Shown: positions 25,801 to 35,600 of the stretch, one piece after another
Layout of the letters: each line of letters opens with the position of its first letter
Position numbering within the stretch: position 1 is the stretch's first letter
DNA from: Cyathus striatus
Lineage: Eukaryota > Basidiomycota > Agaricomycetes > Agaricales > Nidulariaceae
Reading direction: 5' to 3'
DNA: 64,000 nucleotides
Assembly: GCA_025738555.1 (NCBI GenBank)
Contig: JAOVFP010000007.1
Coordinates: forward strand, 496,001-560,000
Notes under the pieces: model-generated
Databases searched by the model: none
What the model was told of the DNA's origin: nothing
The model's input: only the letters and a program-made list of their open reading frames with translations
Position numbers and translations under genes: made by a program

Positions 25801-28800
25801 CTAACATTTTAGAAACAGACCTACAAATTAATCTCATCTCCACTGAACTCCGAGATCTTGTTATAGACCAAACAGAACAAGACAATTTCGGACAAAAAAT
25901 TGTTAAGGCTATTGAAGCAAAAGATGTACCACCCATTCGGTCTTCTTTAGATGACTGGCGACTTGAAAATGGACTAATCCTTTTCAAAGACTGCGTATAT
26001 ATTCCTGAAGACAAAGAACTGAGACGAAGCATAGTAGCTATGAAGCACGATAGCCTACCTGCTGGACATCACGGACGAAGCTCTACCGAAAAAGAAGTCA
26101 AAAAGGAATACTGGTGGCCTGGAATGGGAGTCTTTGTCAAACAATATGTCGCTGGATGTGCAACCTGTCAACAAATGCATTATGATCGAAGACCTAAACC
26201 TCCTGTTAATCCCATCCCTATACCTGAAACTACTCGACCATTCTCCCAAGTTTCCATGGATTTTATCACTGACTTGCCTAAATCCGAGGGATTTGATGCT
26301 ATCATGGTCATGGTCGACCATGGGTCTACTAAGGGGGTAATTTTCGAACCTTGCATCATGAAAGGCCTTAATGTGGAAAGAACGGCAACCCTTATCTGAA
26401 AAACACTCTACAGGCGATACAGCCACCCCAACTCCATCATCTCTGATCGAGATACACGATTTGTAGCAGAAGTGTTCCAAGCGATACTCCACTTTCACAA
26501 AATCAAATGGAAAGGATCTACTGCTTACCACCCTCAAACTGATGGACAAACCGAAAGGATGAACCAAGAAATCGAAACTTACCTTCGATGCTTCTGTAGT
26601 GCAAGACAACACGAATGGGCAAACCACATCCCAGAAGCAGAAATCTCACGAAATGCTCAAATTAACTCCGTCACACAAAAATCCCCATTCTATTTATTGC
26701 ACAGATACGAACCAATTATCACTCCCACTGTGAGAGATACCACCTACGTCAAAGAAGCAGAAATCAGAATAGATGACATGGCCGAAGCCAGAAAGGAAGC
26801 ACAAGCTCTTATCCAAATAGCTCAACAGAAAACTCGTGAAGCACAAAGATGAGGATTTACAAAATACAACGTTGGAGACATGGTATGGCTCGACACCAAA
26901 AACTTGTCTATTTCTTATCCCTCTAGAAAAATGGCACCACGACGAGAAGGACCTTTCAAGATCATTGAAAAACTGGCACCATACACGTATAAATTGGAAC
27001 TTCCAGAACAATGGACTATTCACCCTGTTTTTAACACTGTTCTTCTCATGCCATACGTCGAAACCTCTGTCCATGGGAAAAACTTCCTGGAACCACCTCC
27101 GGATTTGATTGAAACCGAACTCGAGTGGGAAATCGAAGCAATTGTCGGTCACAAGATACCAAAAAAACGGAAGAATCAACGTACGGAACCAGTTCCACAG
27201 TACAGAATACGGTGGAAAGGATATTTGTCAGCAAAAGATGAGTGGGTACACGAAGAATACTTGAGTAACGCTCAAGAATTACTTGAAGACTATAAGAAGA
27301 AAGTTGGTTTAAACTAAGCCAGTAGTTTTCTACAAACTGCCAACGATTTACCCAGTCGTACCAACCCTCTAAATGTCTTCCAACAACGCCTCTTCTTCCA
27401 CTGGATCCCTCCCTTCTACTTCCAACCCCCACTCTGTTATTATTCACTCGACCGAACACCTCATTCTCCCCACCGTCATCACCAACATCAACTCCCGACA
27501 CGACAACTATGTACGACCCTTTGCACCAGTAGAACTGGTCAACGAATATCGCACCGCCCTTTCCAATATACCCGAAGAACAGATGGCTGCCACTCGACAC
27601 TTCTTAGGCAACCTGACCAATGGTAATGCTCTCGTTGCACTCTTTGACTCCTTCAGGGAGTCTTTTGAGGCAGAAAGGGCTAGCAGAAGAGCACAATTCC
27701 ACGCTATCCAAAGTATGTTCGATGCAGGATTACATCGTTTCACAGAAGTAGCACAGGTGGAGGAAGCAGCGGGTACCCCTAACTCTTCTTCTTCGACTCC
27801 TACTGCACTAATCCTCCGAAGCGACCCCACTCGAACTCCAGGAAATGAGGGAACCGAGAATGATAAGCCCGACCAGGGGCTTGGAATCAGCGCTATTGGA
27901 GGCTGTTACTACCTCCATCCAAAATCTCGATCTTTCCGTGAACACACCACTGCCAAACAGTTCCACGACATCCAACGCAGACACCCCACCTCGACCGGCG
28001 ACCCCTTGGCGCCCTATCTCGCCTCCACCGATGACACTCTACCCGTCAAGTGCTCTCCCAACCCGGGAACCATCCCCGAACCTATCATCCAGGAATGTAT
28101 CCCCCTTCCGACTAGTCAATGTTGCTATGTCTGCAACAGTCCCGACCACGCTAAGAAGGACTGCCCGAAATATACATGCAACCAATGTTTTCGTAACGCC
28201 CCCGGGCACACCACTCCACACTGCCCGAGGCACTTCGCCCCTAGACGACCCTCTGGTAGACCATCATGACGACCCCTCACCACCTTATTCTCCACCGAGA
28301 CGGAGTGCATGGAGGACAATCCCTCCTCCGATCCCGAATCATGTGGAAAGAACTACTGCGCCACACACTTCCAGGGGAACTGCTTTACCGAATGAAGCAG
28401 CAAGAGGGTGGCGAAGAATGCGAGGAGTTTCAAATCAACAAGACAGGAACGAACAACGAGGGACAGGGTGGAGAGGGCGAGGGGTAGGCAGGTCAATGAC
28501 GAGAAATTCTACCACTGTGGGATCCGGCCCAACGGACGGTCTGGGGACCAGGCCTGGGAGGAACACCTCCAGAGGGAGGATCAGGACGACTACGACGCGA
28601 TCGGAGACTTCTATCTGGGCTACTGATGTTAGTGAAGTTCAGGTGACCTTCATCCTTTAAATTGGGGATAATGTTACAATTTTCTTTACTTTCTTCTTTT
28701 TACGTTTCATTTCTTTACATTCTGATAGCTTGTTTGGTATCATCTTTGATACCAAACACCAGACTTCTTAACTTACACGATTGTCATCCCTTCCGACTCA

Positions 28801-30216
28801 CCTTGAGTCATCCTACCTTACTTAGTTTATCTTTCTTCTTCCTACTGCGCCGCAGCAATGTGCAGTTGATGCACAGCATCTTGACTTAATTGGCTATATT
28901 TCTATTTATTATTAACACGAGCTCGTTTGTATTTAAACAGTAGTAACTCAAGCTGTAGAGCCCAAGCTTCAGCTTAAATCGAACTAGCTTTACTTTTATT
29001 CATTCACTCTGCTCGTACTTAAGCCTAAACAACTTAAGAGCTTGTGAATAGAGACTTGAACTCGATAACTGAATTACCTGTTCTTTGAACTCGTAAATCA
29101 CGTGATATCGGACTTGTACAATAAACGTCCCAACCAGAACTTTATCGTAACACAGACTCTTTCATTTCTTCTGATTCATCTGTTTCTTCTGACTCATTTA
29201 CAGATGTATCAAGCTTATTGAGCTGCTCAATTGACTCAGAAGTGTCCGAAGAGTTAGAGTCAGAAGATGACTCAGGTGAAGACTTAGATATATCAAGTTT
29301 CATACTCCCCAATTGTGAACTCAATGGTACCAGAATTTCTTCTTTATTCAACAAGTCACCTGCTTTTTCAGCAGTGAAAGTAGAAGTGGTATTCTCAGGC
29401 AAGGACATGTGAAGTTGAGAAGGAGGGGGAGGAGCAACAGATGTATTTTCATCCTCCAGAATTTGTTCTGCTCTACTAAATTAGTTAAAATATTCAAGGT
29501 CAACATAATAGTTACTTACAGGGTTAAATGCTGTGGTTTTCCTTTTGCTTCATTAGTAATATCTTCTTGTAGTCTTGTAACTGAAGTTTTTCTACATTTT
29601 AATGCTAGTTAGATCACATAAGAATGAATTAAAATACTACACACTTAGATTTTCCTCCTCCTTTTCCTTTTTCCTTTCCTTTTCCCTTTCCTTCCTCTGT
29701 TCTACCTAAATATCTTGAGTTCTCTCTTTTTTTGGATTTTGTGTTAACTTGAGTTTTTGATTTCTTGGACTTAGGCTTTTCAAAAAGCTCAGGAGGTGCC
29801 TCTGTCCCTCCTCCAGACTGTTCTTGAGTCCTGGAAGCAATTCTACTACTTGATCTGATGGATTTAGGCCTTTCAGAAAGTTCAGGAGGTGCATTTGTCC
29901 CTTCTCCTGATTGTTCTTGGGCCCTGGAAGCAATCCTACTTCTTGATCTCATAGACTTAGGCCTTTCAGAAAACTCAGAAGGTGCATTTGCCCCTTCTCC
30001 AGATTGTTCTTGGGACTTAGAAGTAGTAATCTTACTAGTTGTTCTCACAACTTGCTCCTGGGTAATAGTTCTGGTCCTAGATCTGGACAATCTAGGCTCA
30101 TCCATAGAGGGATTGACAGTGTTTGAAGTTTTAGTTGACTTAGACATACTTGATACAGTGGATAGTGAAATTGAAGAGCAGGTGAGGGGCAGAACAGTAA
30201 TCACAGTGTTGATCAA
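19807..30216 (-). CDS. Unrecognised accessory gene of the KDZ element, split by an LTR retrotransposon
   Basis: A multi-exon minus-strand model can be read: exons at about 30216(or 30147)-29645, 29591-29520, 29475-29153 joined to 21466-21282 once the retrotransposon is removed, then 20956-20828, 20742-20584 and 20528-19807 (TAA). All introns are GT-AG and keep phase. The N-terminal part is rich in Ser, Arg, Glu and Pro with three imperfect repeats (EQSGEG..APPE..ERPKS). The middle is acidic and Ser-rich. The C-terminal 300 residues look globular and end in a KEK/KSKK-rich basic tail. I do not recognise a family. Unlike the neighbouring transposase it shows no premature stop apart from the insertion, so it decayed later or was kept longer. 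A chromatin or DNA-binding role is only a guess from its charged composition. Confidence 0.65.
20951..21045. repeat. TGACAG cluster
   Basis: About ten TGACAG or CTGTCA hexamers in both orientations lie in under 100 bases, several in the form TGATTGACAGAT. They overlap the 3' end of the longest intron of the accessory gene model. They could be a small minisatellite or a protein-binding cluster; nothing more can be said. Confidence 0.6.
21467..21947 (+). repeat. 5' LTR of the chromovirus
   Basis: 481 bp, TG...CA type. Compared with the 3' LTR it carries four changes: two C-to-T (near 21573 and 21647) and two G-to-A (near 21896 and 21942). All four sit at CpG in the other copy. Confidence 0.95.
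21724..21770 (+). promoter_or_regulatory. LTR core promoter and predicted transcript start
   Basis: A TATTTAA box (about 21726) lies 32 bases before CAAGCTTCAGCTT (21758-21770). That sequence is the exact complement of the primer-binding region after the LTR, as expected if the RNA starts at 21758 and primes itself. Confidence 0.6.
21949..21961 (+). promoter_or_regulatory. Self-priming primer-binding site
   Basis: AAGCTGAAGCTTG starts two bases after the LTR end and is perfectly complementary over 13 bases to 21758-21770 inside the LTR. Tf1-type chromoviruses prime reverse transcription with the folded-back 5' end of their own RNA; the layout here matches that mechanism instead of tRNA priming. 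Confidence 0.75.
21959..23377 (+). pseudogene. gag: Chromovirus gag
   Basis: One frame runs to TAA at 23375-23377, interrupted by a single TGA at 22910-22912 (LN-stop-PLLQ, where CGA would give arginine). The N-terminal part is Pro/Thr-rich and disordered. A retrotransposon capsid-like region with KKWLRDVESYF and an FKEDFKKNF motif spans about 22490-22900. A CCHC zinc knuckle, CFNCGVRGHMARQC, lies at 23161-23202. No in-frame ATG precedes 22441, so the true start is unresolved: it may have been lost by mutation. The protein would form the particle and package RNA. Confidence 0.85.
23365..23371 (+). other. Candidate -1 frameshift heptamer between gag and pol
   Basis: GGGTTTT sits exactly in X XXY YYZ phase relative to gag (AT-G GGT TTT CAA TAA), three bases before the gag stop. 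Slipping back one base enters the protease frame without a stop. Confidence 0.6.
23381..27317 (+). pseudogene. pol: Chromovirus pol (PR-RT-RH-IN-chromodomain)
   Basis: Domains in order: aspartic protease with ALIDSGAGGNF (about 23490); reverse transcriptase with VYLDDILIF (about 24890); RNase H with LVDASDYATGAVL, the Glu in KELYAIVHGF and VFSDHENLKYY; integrase zinc finger (H..H in HDSLPAGHHG, C-X2-C in CATC). The integrase core has SMDFITDLP, ISDRDTRFV and NQEIETY, and a C-terminal chromodomain has YRIRWKGYLSAKDEWVHEEYL (about 27200). Four in-frame stops, all TGA, occur at 24129-24131, 25695-25697, 26397-26399 and 26850-26852. A one-base deletion near 23995 moves protease out of the RT frame. 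The ending TAA at 27315-27317 is genuine. The chromodomain would steer integration to marked chromatin. Confidence 0.92.
27373..28660 (+). CDS. Third open frame of the chromovirus, with zinc knuckles
   Basis: Between the pol stop and the 3' LTR lies an ATG frame of 298 residues (27373-28269) with a helical middle part and two Cys/His knuckles near its end: CYVCNSPDHAKKDC (C-X2-C-X4-H-X4-C) and CNQCFRNAPGHTTPHC (C-X2-C-X7-H-X4-C). An overlapping frame (27845-28660) continues to the LTR with Pro-rich then Arg/Gly-rich sequence. The best-looking protein seems to switch between these frames, so one or two indels, or a genuine overlap, must be assumed. It is not an envelope-like protein: no signal peptide or membrane segment is seen. 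A second nucleic-acid-binding protein is the simplest reading. Confidence 0.6.
28659..28671 (+). other. Polypurine tract
   Basis: AAATTGGGGATAA directly abuts the 3' LTR, the standard position for the plus-strand primer; the GGGGATAA core is short but typical of chromoviruses. Confidence 0.55.
28672..29152 (+). repeat. 3' LTR of the chromovirus
   Basis: 481 bp, same length as the 5' LTR, four substitutions apart. It keeps the CpG at all four sites. A possible poly(A) signal AATAAA lies near 29131. Confidence 0.95.
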
Positions 30217-30829
30217 AGTGGGAAGGGAAGAAAGATTTCGTCACTTAGAAAGCTTACTATATGTGAGAATCTAATTATATTATGGTCCAGCATGTATTGA
30301 TTCAAAAAGTTAAAAATAGAATGGAATCCAATAAGGTTCATGGCATGCGCCTACATTCAATTTACTAAAAATAGACCAACATTGGTCTAAATAGATTGCT
30401 ATTGAATCGATTGCCAGCCTTGCACTATACTAATAATATACAGAAGCAATTGCATTTGCATGCGCTTGTGGCCTCACACTGTAATAATAATATACCAGAA
30501 GTGATTTCATCTGCATGCACTTGCAGCTTACCATTAATAGTTTTTGTATGTGCTTGCACCTTGCCTTGTACTATATTAATAAGTCATGCACTCACAATCT
30601 CACTTTCTAGTAATTTGCACTCACTCAGTCTCACAGGTTTGCTTATAATGTTTATAACATACAATATTATTATTATTCTAATATGCTAGCTACACTAATA
30701 CAAATATAAAAACATCGCTATTTAAGGGTATATATAGATGCAGCGGTCCAGGGGTGGTGGAGGCGGCACTGGTGTGGTGCTGGTGTTGGCAGTATAAGGA
30801 GAGGTCGTTGTCGTCGTACACAGAGAGGT
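30217..30829. other. Stretch upstream of the accessory gene, no gene seen
   Basis: AT-rich, with imperfect repeats of the form TTGCATGCGCTTG..CACTGTAATAATATA (30420-30580). It may hold the minus-strand promoter of the accessory gene; no clear TATA element was pinned down. Confidence 0.35.
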
Positions 30830-31720
30830 GCTGGTGCATGGGCAGTGGTGAAACACGTCCCCTCATCACTTGTAAGACAAGGGGACGCATGTGGGGTGTG
30901 GTTTCGGTGGGTGTGGATGGTGCTGAAACACATCACCTCCTCACTTGTGAGATGAGGGGACATGGATGAGTGTGAGTGTTGGCAGGTGTGGCTGTGGGTG
31001 GTGTGGGCAGTGGCAAAACACGTCCCCTCGTCACTTGTGAGATGAGGGGACGTGTGTGGGTGTGATGTCAGTGGGCATGGATGGTGCTGAAACACATCCC
31101 CTCCTCACTTGCAAGACAAGGGGATGCAGATGAGTGTGAGTGTCAGCAGGTGTGGCTGTGGGCAGTGTGGGCAGTGGTGAAACACATCCCCTCGTCACTT
31201 GTGAGATGAGAGGACGCATGTGGGTGTGGTGTCAGCAGGCATGGATGGTGCTGAAACATGTCCCCTCCTCACTTGTGAGATGAGGGGACGTGGATGGGTG
31301 TGAGTGTCAGCAGGTGTGGCTGTGGGCGGTGTGGGCAGTGGCGAAACATGTCCCCTTGTCACTTGTGAGATGAGGGGACACATGTGGGTGTGATGTCAGC
31401 AGGTGTGGATGGTGCTGAAACATGTCCCCTCCTCACTTGTGAGATGAGGGGACGCGGATGAGTGTGAGTGTTGGTGGGTGTGGCTGTGGGCAGTGTGGGC
31501 AGTGGTGAAACACGTCCCCTCATCACTTGTGAGATGAGGGGACGCATGTGGGTGTGGTGTTGGCGGGTGTGGATGGTGCTGAAACATGTCCCCTCCTCAC
31601 TTGCGAGATGAGGGGATGCATGTGGGTGCGGTGTCAATGGGCGTGATGGTGCTGAAACATGTCCCCTCATCACTTGTGAGACGAGGGGACGCATGTGGGT
31701 GTGGGACTGGGACTGGGTGT
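30830..31720. repeat. Hairpin minisatellite, about 164-bp double unit
   Basis: Each half-unit contains a near-perfect hairpin, TCCCCT(C/T)RTCACTTG followed by its complement ending TGAGGGGA, separated by G-rich GTGTGGGTGTG tracts. Around ten hairpins were counted. The unit keeps frames open on both strands, so the open frames here are not genes. It lies near the right end of the KDZ element. Confidence 0.85.
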
Positions 31721-32200
31721 GGGTGGTGAGACGATGATGGCAAGAGGGAAAGGGAAAGGGGAGGAAACACGTTCTCTTGTCACTTGCAAGACAGGAGATG
31801 AATCGTCATTGTTGAGACGAGACACAAGACGGTGCAGCAATTGTGGATGAGTGAACTGTTATGAGAGGACGAGGGTGGGGAGTGAGAGTGGCTGTGTTGT
31901 TGTTGAATATCAATGGTGGGCTGGCAGTGGTGGTGGGGGCAAAACAGCACTAGTGGTGATGATAGTCGTTGTCGTTGTCGTGAGGACAAGATGCTGGTGG
32001 TGGTGGTGAAGATGAGGCAGATGCTGGTGGTGGTGTGGTCATCATCGTCATGGGGACAAGACAGTAGGTGGTGGCTGTGGGGAGGCGGTGGAGGTAGCGG
32101 TCATTGGAGGTGAGACAGCGGTGATCGTCGTCATTAGGGAGGCAGTGGTCCTGGTGGTGGCTGAGATGTCGACACTACATCGACACCGAGAGGGGAGGGG
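31720..32200. other. GC-rich GGTGGT/GATGA low-complexity tract
   Basis: Short imperfect GGTGGTGGTG and GATGATGG repeats continue the GC-rich zone next to the hairpin array. No coding potential is credible. Confidence 0.5.
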
Positions 32201-32500
32201 GGGTGACGTGGCATCAACGCCATTCTTGCTAGCGGCATCATCATCTCTTTGATGCAAGAGGAGGGGCTGGAGGCAGCCTGTAGGGGTGGAGGTGGTAAAT
32301 GTAGAGGTGAGCGATGACGGGGTGGAGCTAGAGGCTTACCTAGCATGAACACATCATGGCATCGACGCCATTCTTGCCAGCAGCATTGTCGTCTTCTTGA
32401 TGCAAGAGGAGGGGCTGGAGGTGGCCTGTAGGGGTGGAGGTGGTAAATGTAGAAGCGAGTGATGATGGGGTGGGGCTGGGGGCTTACCTAGCATGAACAC
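32200..32500. repeat. Tandem duplication of about 147 bp
   Basis: A block containing CATCGACGCCATTCTTGC(C/T)AGC, GATGCAAGAGGAGGGGCTGG and TTACCTAGCATGAACACAT occurs twice in a row with few differences. Confidence 0.75.
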
Positions 32501-32760
32501 ATGTGGGCAACATGTGTCGTGGACATCACTTCAAGTCTTGAGATCGGGGAATGTTGAGGTTGCGGAGTGTGGGGGTGGGAACACGCCGGGGACCAAGGTG
32601 GAGGACGGAGCAGAGGTGGGGTGGGGGATGTGGCATCGACGACATGGTTTAGGGTGATGAGAGTTGTTGAATGTGTCATACGATGTTAACAATATATTTG
32701 AAACATGTGACACTGGTTGCGAGCTTGTCAAGAAGAGTAAGTTACCTTTACTTTACAAGG

Positions 32761-32834
32761 TCCAATAACCTAGTGGTAATTGTGCATGTATTTAAATAAT
32801 TGCTGATGTCTTGGGTTTGAACTGCTCTGGGGTA
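32761..32834 (+). other. tRNA-derived relic
   Basis: A box A-like segment (CCTAGTGGTAATTGTGC) is followed 35 bases later by a box B-like GGGTTTGAACTGC. The acceptor arms do not pair well, so it is a relic or SINE head, not a functional tRNA. Confidence 0.4.
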
Positions 32835-32895
32835 ATTTTTTTTACATATATAAGTAAGAGTAATAATTCTAATGTGATGAAGATTCTACCAGAAA

Positions 32896-33194
32896 GTCCA
32901 CCTGAAGTTCAGGTGGAGTCCAGGTAGAGTCCATGTAGAGTGCAGATGAACCCAACCTGGACTCACCTGGACTCTACATGGACTCTACCTGGACTCCACT
33001 TGGATTCCAGTGCTTCAGTCCAGTACAGTCCAAGTACAGTCCAGGTAGTACTTGGACTCTACCTGGACTCTACCTGAACTCTACCTGGACTTTACATAGA
33101 AAATAGGCTGGTCATGATTCTGGCTAGAGTCCAAGTAGAGTCCAGGTGGAGTCCGAGTGGAGTCCTGGAGTCTACATGATTTCGTGGAGGAGTG
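32896..33194. repeat. Right subterminal GGACTCCA array of the KDZ element
   Basis: Inverse counterpart of the left array, with more copies (GGAGTCCAGGTAGAGTCC and its complement). The last 38 bases before the duplication at 33205 align with the left end. Confidence 0.75.
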
Positions 33195-33204
33195 TAATGA
33201 CCTT

Positions 33205-35081
33205 GTAATTTCAAACTACAAAGAGCAGACTTCAAGATTGCTGGTTAAACACAATGGCAGCAATGAGTTCAAAATTTATGTATCATCCTTGGTTCCTGAT
33301 ACAAGAAGTACAAACATCTCAATGAAGACATTATTCATGAGTCCTTCTACAAATAACGTGGTCACTATAATTTGACTAATGAAAAAACCCACTTATTAAC
33401 ATCCAATTCTGACTTTATGGAGAAGATATCAAATCATTACAATGAGGTCATAAGACGAATAGATTCTAATATAGCTCAGAAACAAGGTTCATTTATGACA
33501 TCCTGGTTACTGAAAAATCAGCAAGCACCTCAAAGTGAAAATGAGTCAAGTAATACTCCTATATTGAAGTTAACAAAAGAAGATGAACTCTACTTGGAAC
33601 AAGGACAACTTTGGCAACATTTTAAATATTTATGTATACAACTAGAGGAATGGATTGAGATTTATTTGGATTTATTTACCAGGGAGATTCCTGAAGATTT
33701 AAAAGAGAATGTATTGCTTGGGCAGGAATCCATCACCATTAAAAAGTATTCAGAGACTGTGATGGAATACTTGATCATTGAGGTGTGGATACAAATGGAA
33801 TTATTTCTGAATAAGACATTGTCTGCATGGGAAATGTCCTGGAAGGAACAAAATAAAAGGGTGAAAGAAATGCTTGAAAAAGATTATCCTGATACAAATG
33901 CCTCCAAAACACTAGAGATATGGAAGAAAAGGGTAAATGAAAGATTGACAAATGAAGAACTGAGGACTCTTGAGCATGAAAAATATATAATAAAAGAAAA
34001 TATTTACAAACAATTCAGCAATCAGTTTGAAAAAGCTAAAGCTAGGACTCAAGGAAAAATGTACAAAGATACAGTAGTTTTAGATGAATGGCAAAAACTA
34101 CAGAATATTTACCAAATGACTGATGGAAATCAGAATTATACTGCTATTATGAATGAAAGACTAAAGGGGGGAAGAGAAGAATTGCAAGCACAAAATGAAG
34201 AAGACACAGAAATAAATATACATTTGAAAGATCAATTTGAGAAACTAGTCACAATATGTGAAATGAGGAATGATCTTTTAAAAAAACAGCTTAAGCTTCA
34301 GTCATATGATTTTAAGGATGCAGAGGTTATTTCTGATAAAAAAAGAGATGGTTATGAGAGCAAAGAGGCTTATTGGAGTGCCAAAGGCATTCAGCAATGA
34401 ATTCAACTCTTAAGCAGAAAAAATAAATTTATAAAGATATCAGGTGATACAAAATGTACATTAGGAAGTACCAAAAATACTTTTAACACACTGAAGCACA
34501 ATCATCATATTAAAGTGATTAACTTTGGGGATATCAGCCTTGATGAAGATGATCACAAAGAAATAGCTGCAGTTATCAGTGAGATAGAATCCATAACTGG
34601 TATATACATTGACTTCAAATATAAAAATTTCAATACCAATATATATGATGCATTACAGAAAAATATCAAAAATCTTTCTAATGTTGAAGATGTTTGTTCT
34701 TATGATTATGTACAGGTTGATGACTCTCATCACAGGGATCACCCTTACCTCATGTTTAAACATTCTATGCAATCAAGGTGTATAGTAAAATTCATGGTGG
34801 AAAGTCTTCATGATCACACTATAACACTACAGCATTGGTTTACAACATCTAAAGTAAAAGTTGACATCACACTGAATGGAATTAAGCTTACTAGGACTTG
34901 GGGAATGACATATTCTGTCTTGGAAAACTTTCAAAAGGAATTAATTTTACTTCCACAAGACAGTCTCAAGGTAACTCCTCTTCTCAACAAGCTGGAAATT
35001 AAATTGGCAGAATGTTCCAATGGTGCATACTTGTTATCTGAAATTATTCTTCCAGTTAATAAAGTAGTTAACACACAATAA
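33205..35081 (+). pseudogene. 3' half of the split membrane-protein gene
   Basis: The frame entering at 33205 (V-I-S-N-Y-K-E-Q) continues the frame leaving at 15618. It runs to about 33375, where a change of frame needs either a short intron or an indel, then continues from about 33372 to TAA at 35079-35081. One in-frame TGA at 34398-34400 separates two parts that share a frame. The product is mostly helical and charged (EEWIEIYLDLF, EEMLEKDY, KARTQGKMYKDT), probably cytosolic or coiled-coil, followed by a compact C-terminal domain rich in hydrophobic strands. I do not recognise either domain. The open frame at 33157 begins inside the transposon end and its first residues are not part of the gene. 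Confidence 0.65.
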
Positions 35082-35600
35082 AGGGCTCAACAATCTCATT
35101 CTCCCTTTTACATACATTTCCCCATTTACATATATATATGTACCCATCAATATTACATGTAGTTTAATATTAACCACTACATGTATAGACACATAGTTGT
35201 TATGTTGCACAATAACACTGAGTTTATTATTAACTACTATGTGTATAAGATATTCCCCTCTACATGCAGGAAGCCAGTTAGTATTGTCTGAGGATAAGAA
35301 GGGGAATGGAAGTTTTCATAGCCTTCTCTCTTTAAGGGATGGCCATATCTCATTTGTGGATTTGACAGGTCAAGGGTAGGAACTAATAAGGACATGTGCT
35401 AGATGTCAGTAGGTAAGGTGGTATCAGTCTAGCTCACCAATATACAGGTATGAAGTACAGGACATGGAAGATAAATGATTAGGTGATCAGTGTTGAAATG
35501 TGGATAATTGCTGGAGATGTCAACTGTAGAGCTGGAAGAGAGGGGAAAGTATTAATATAACAGGCTCATGTTAGAAGAAGTGGCTGGTATCTTCTTATGA
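35082..35600. other. 3' flank of the split gene, no gene seen
   Basis: AT-rich at first, with a nearly repeated pair of tracts (TTAATATTAACCACTACATGTATA and TTATTATTAACTACTATGTGTATA types) at about 35163-35250. No coding region is supported. Confidence 0.4.

Larger units (their letters stand above)
21467..29152 (+). mobile_element. Ty3/Gypsy chromovirus, complete, 7,686 bp
   Basis: Two 481-bp LTRs starting TGTTACAA and ending TAACA flank gag, protease, reverse transcriptase, RNase H, integrase and a C-terminal chromodomain, in Gypsy order. Target duplications CAGAC lie at 21462-21466 and 29153-29157. The LTRs differ at only four positions, so insertion is recent compared with the host element. 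It sits in antisense orientation in an exon of the accessory gene. Internal frames carry five TGA stops, and one probable single-base deletion near 23995, so this copy is inactive. The chromodomain and a self-priming leader place it with Tf1/sushi-like chromoviruses. A third open frame follows pol. Confidence 0.95.
15619..33204 (-). mobile_element. KDZ-type DNA transposon with accessory gene (17.6 kb)
   Basis: The element is flanked by identical 8-bp duplications, GTAATTTC, at 15611-15618 and 33205-33212. Its ends are imperfect inverted repeats that align without gaps for 38 bases from each duplication, including a shared CACTCCTCCAC, and then enter arrays of GGACTCCA/GGACTCTACCT repeats. Inside are a CxC5/CxC6-type transposase gene (15828-18157), an unrecognised accessory gene (19807-30216), hairpin repeats and GC-rich minisatellites. 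Without the nested chromovirus it would be about 9.9 kb. An 8-bp duplication fits what is reported for Zisupton-type elements. Removing it restores the frame of the gene it hit (codons for V-I-S at the join), which is strong support for the boundaries. Confidence 0.85.

Noticed and set aside
30690..31694. Pro/Thr/His-rich open frames on the minus strand
   Set aside because: They follow the hairpin minisatellite; no domain and no splice signals.
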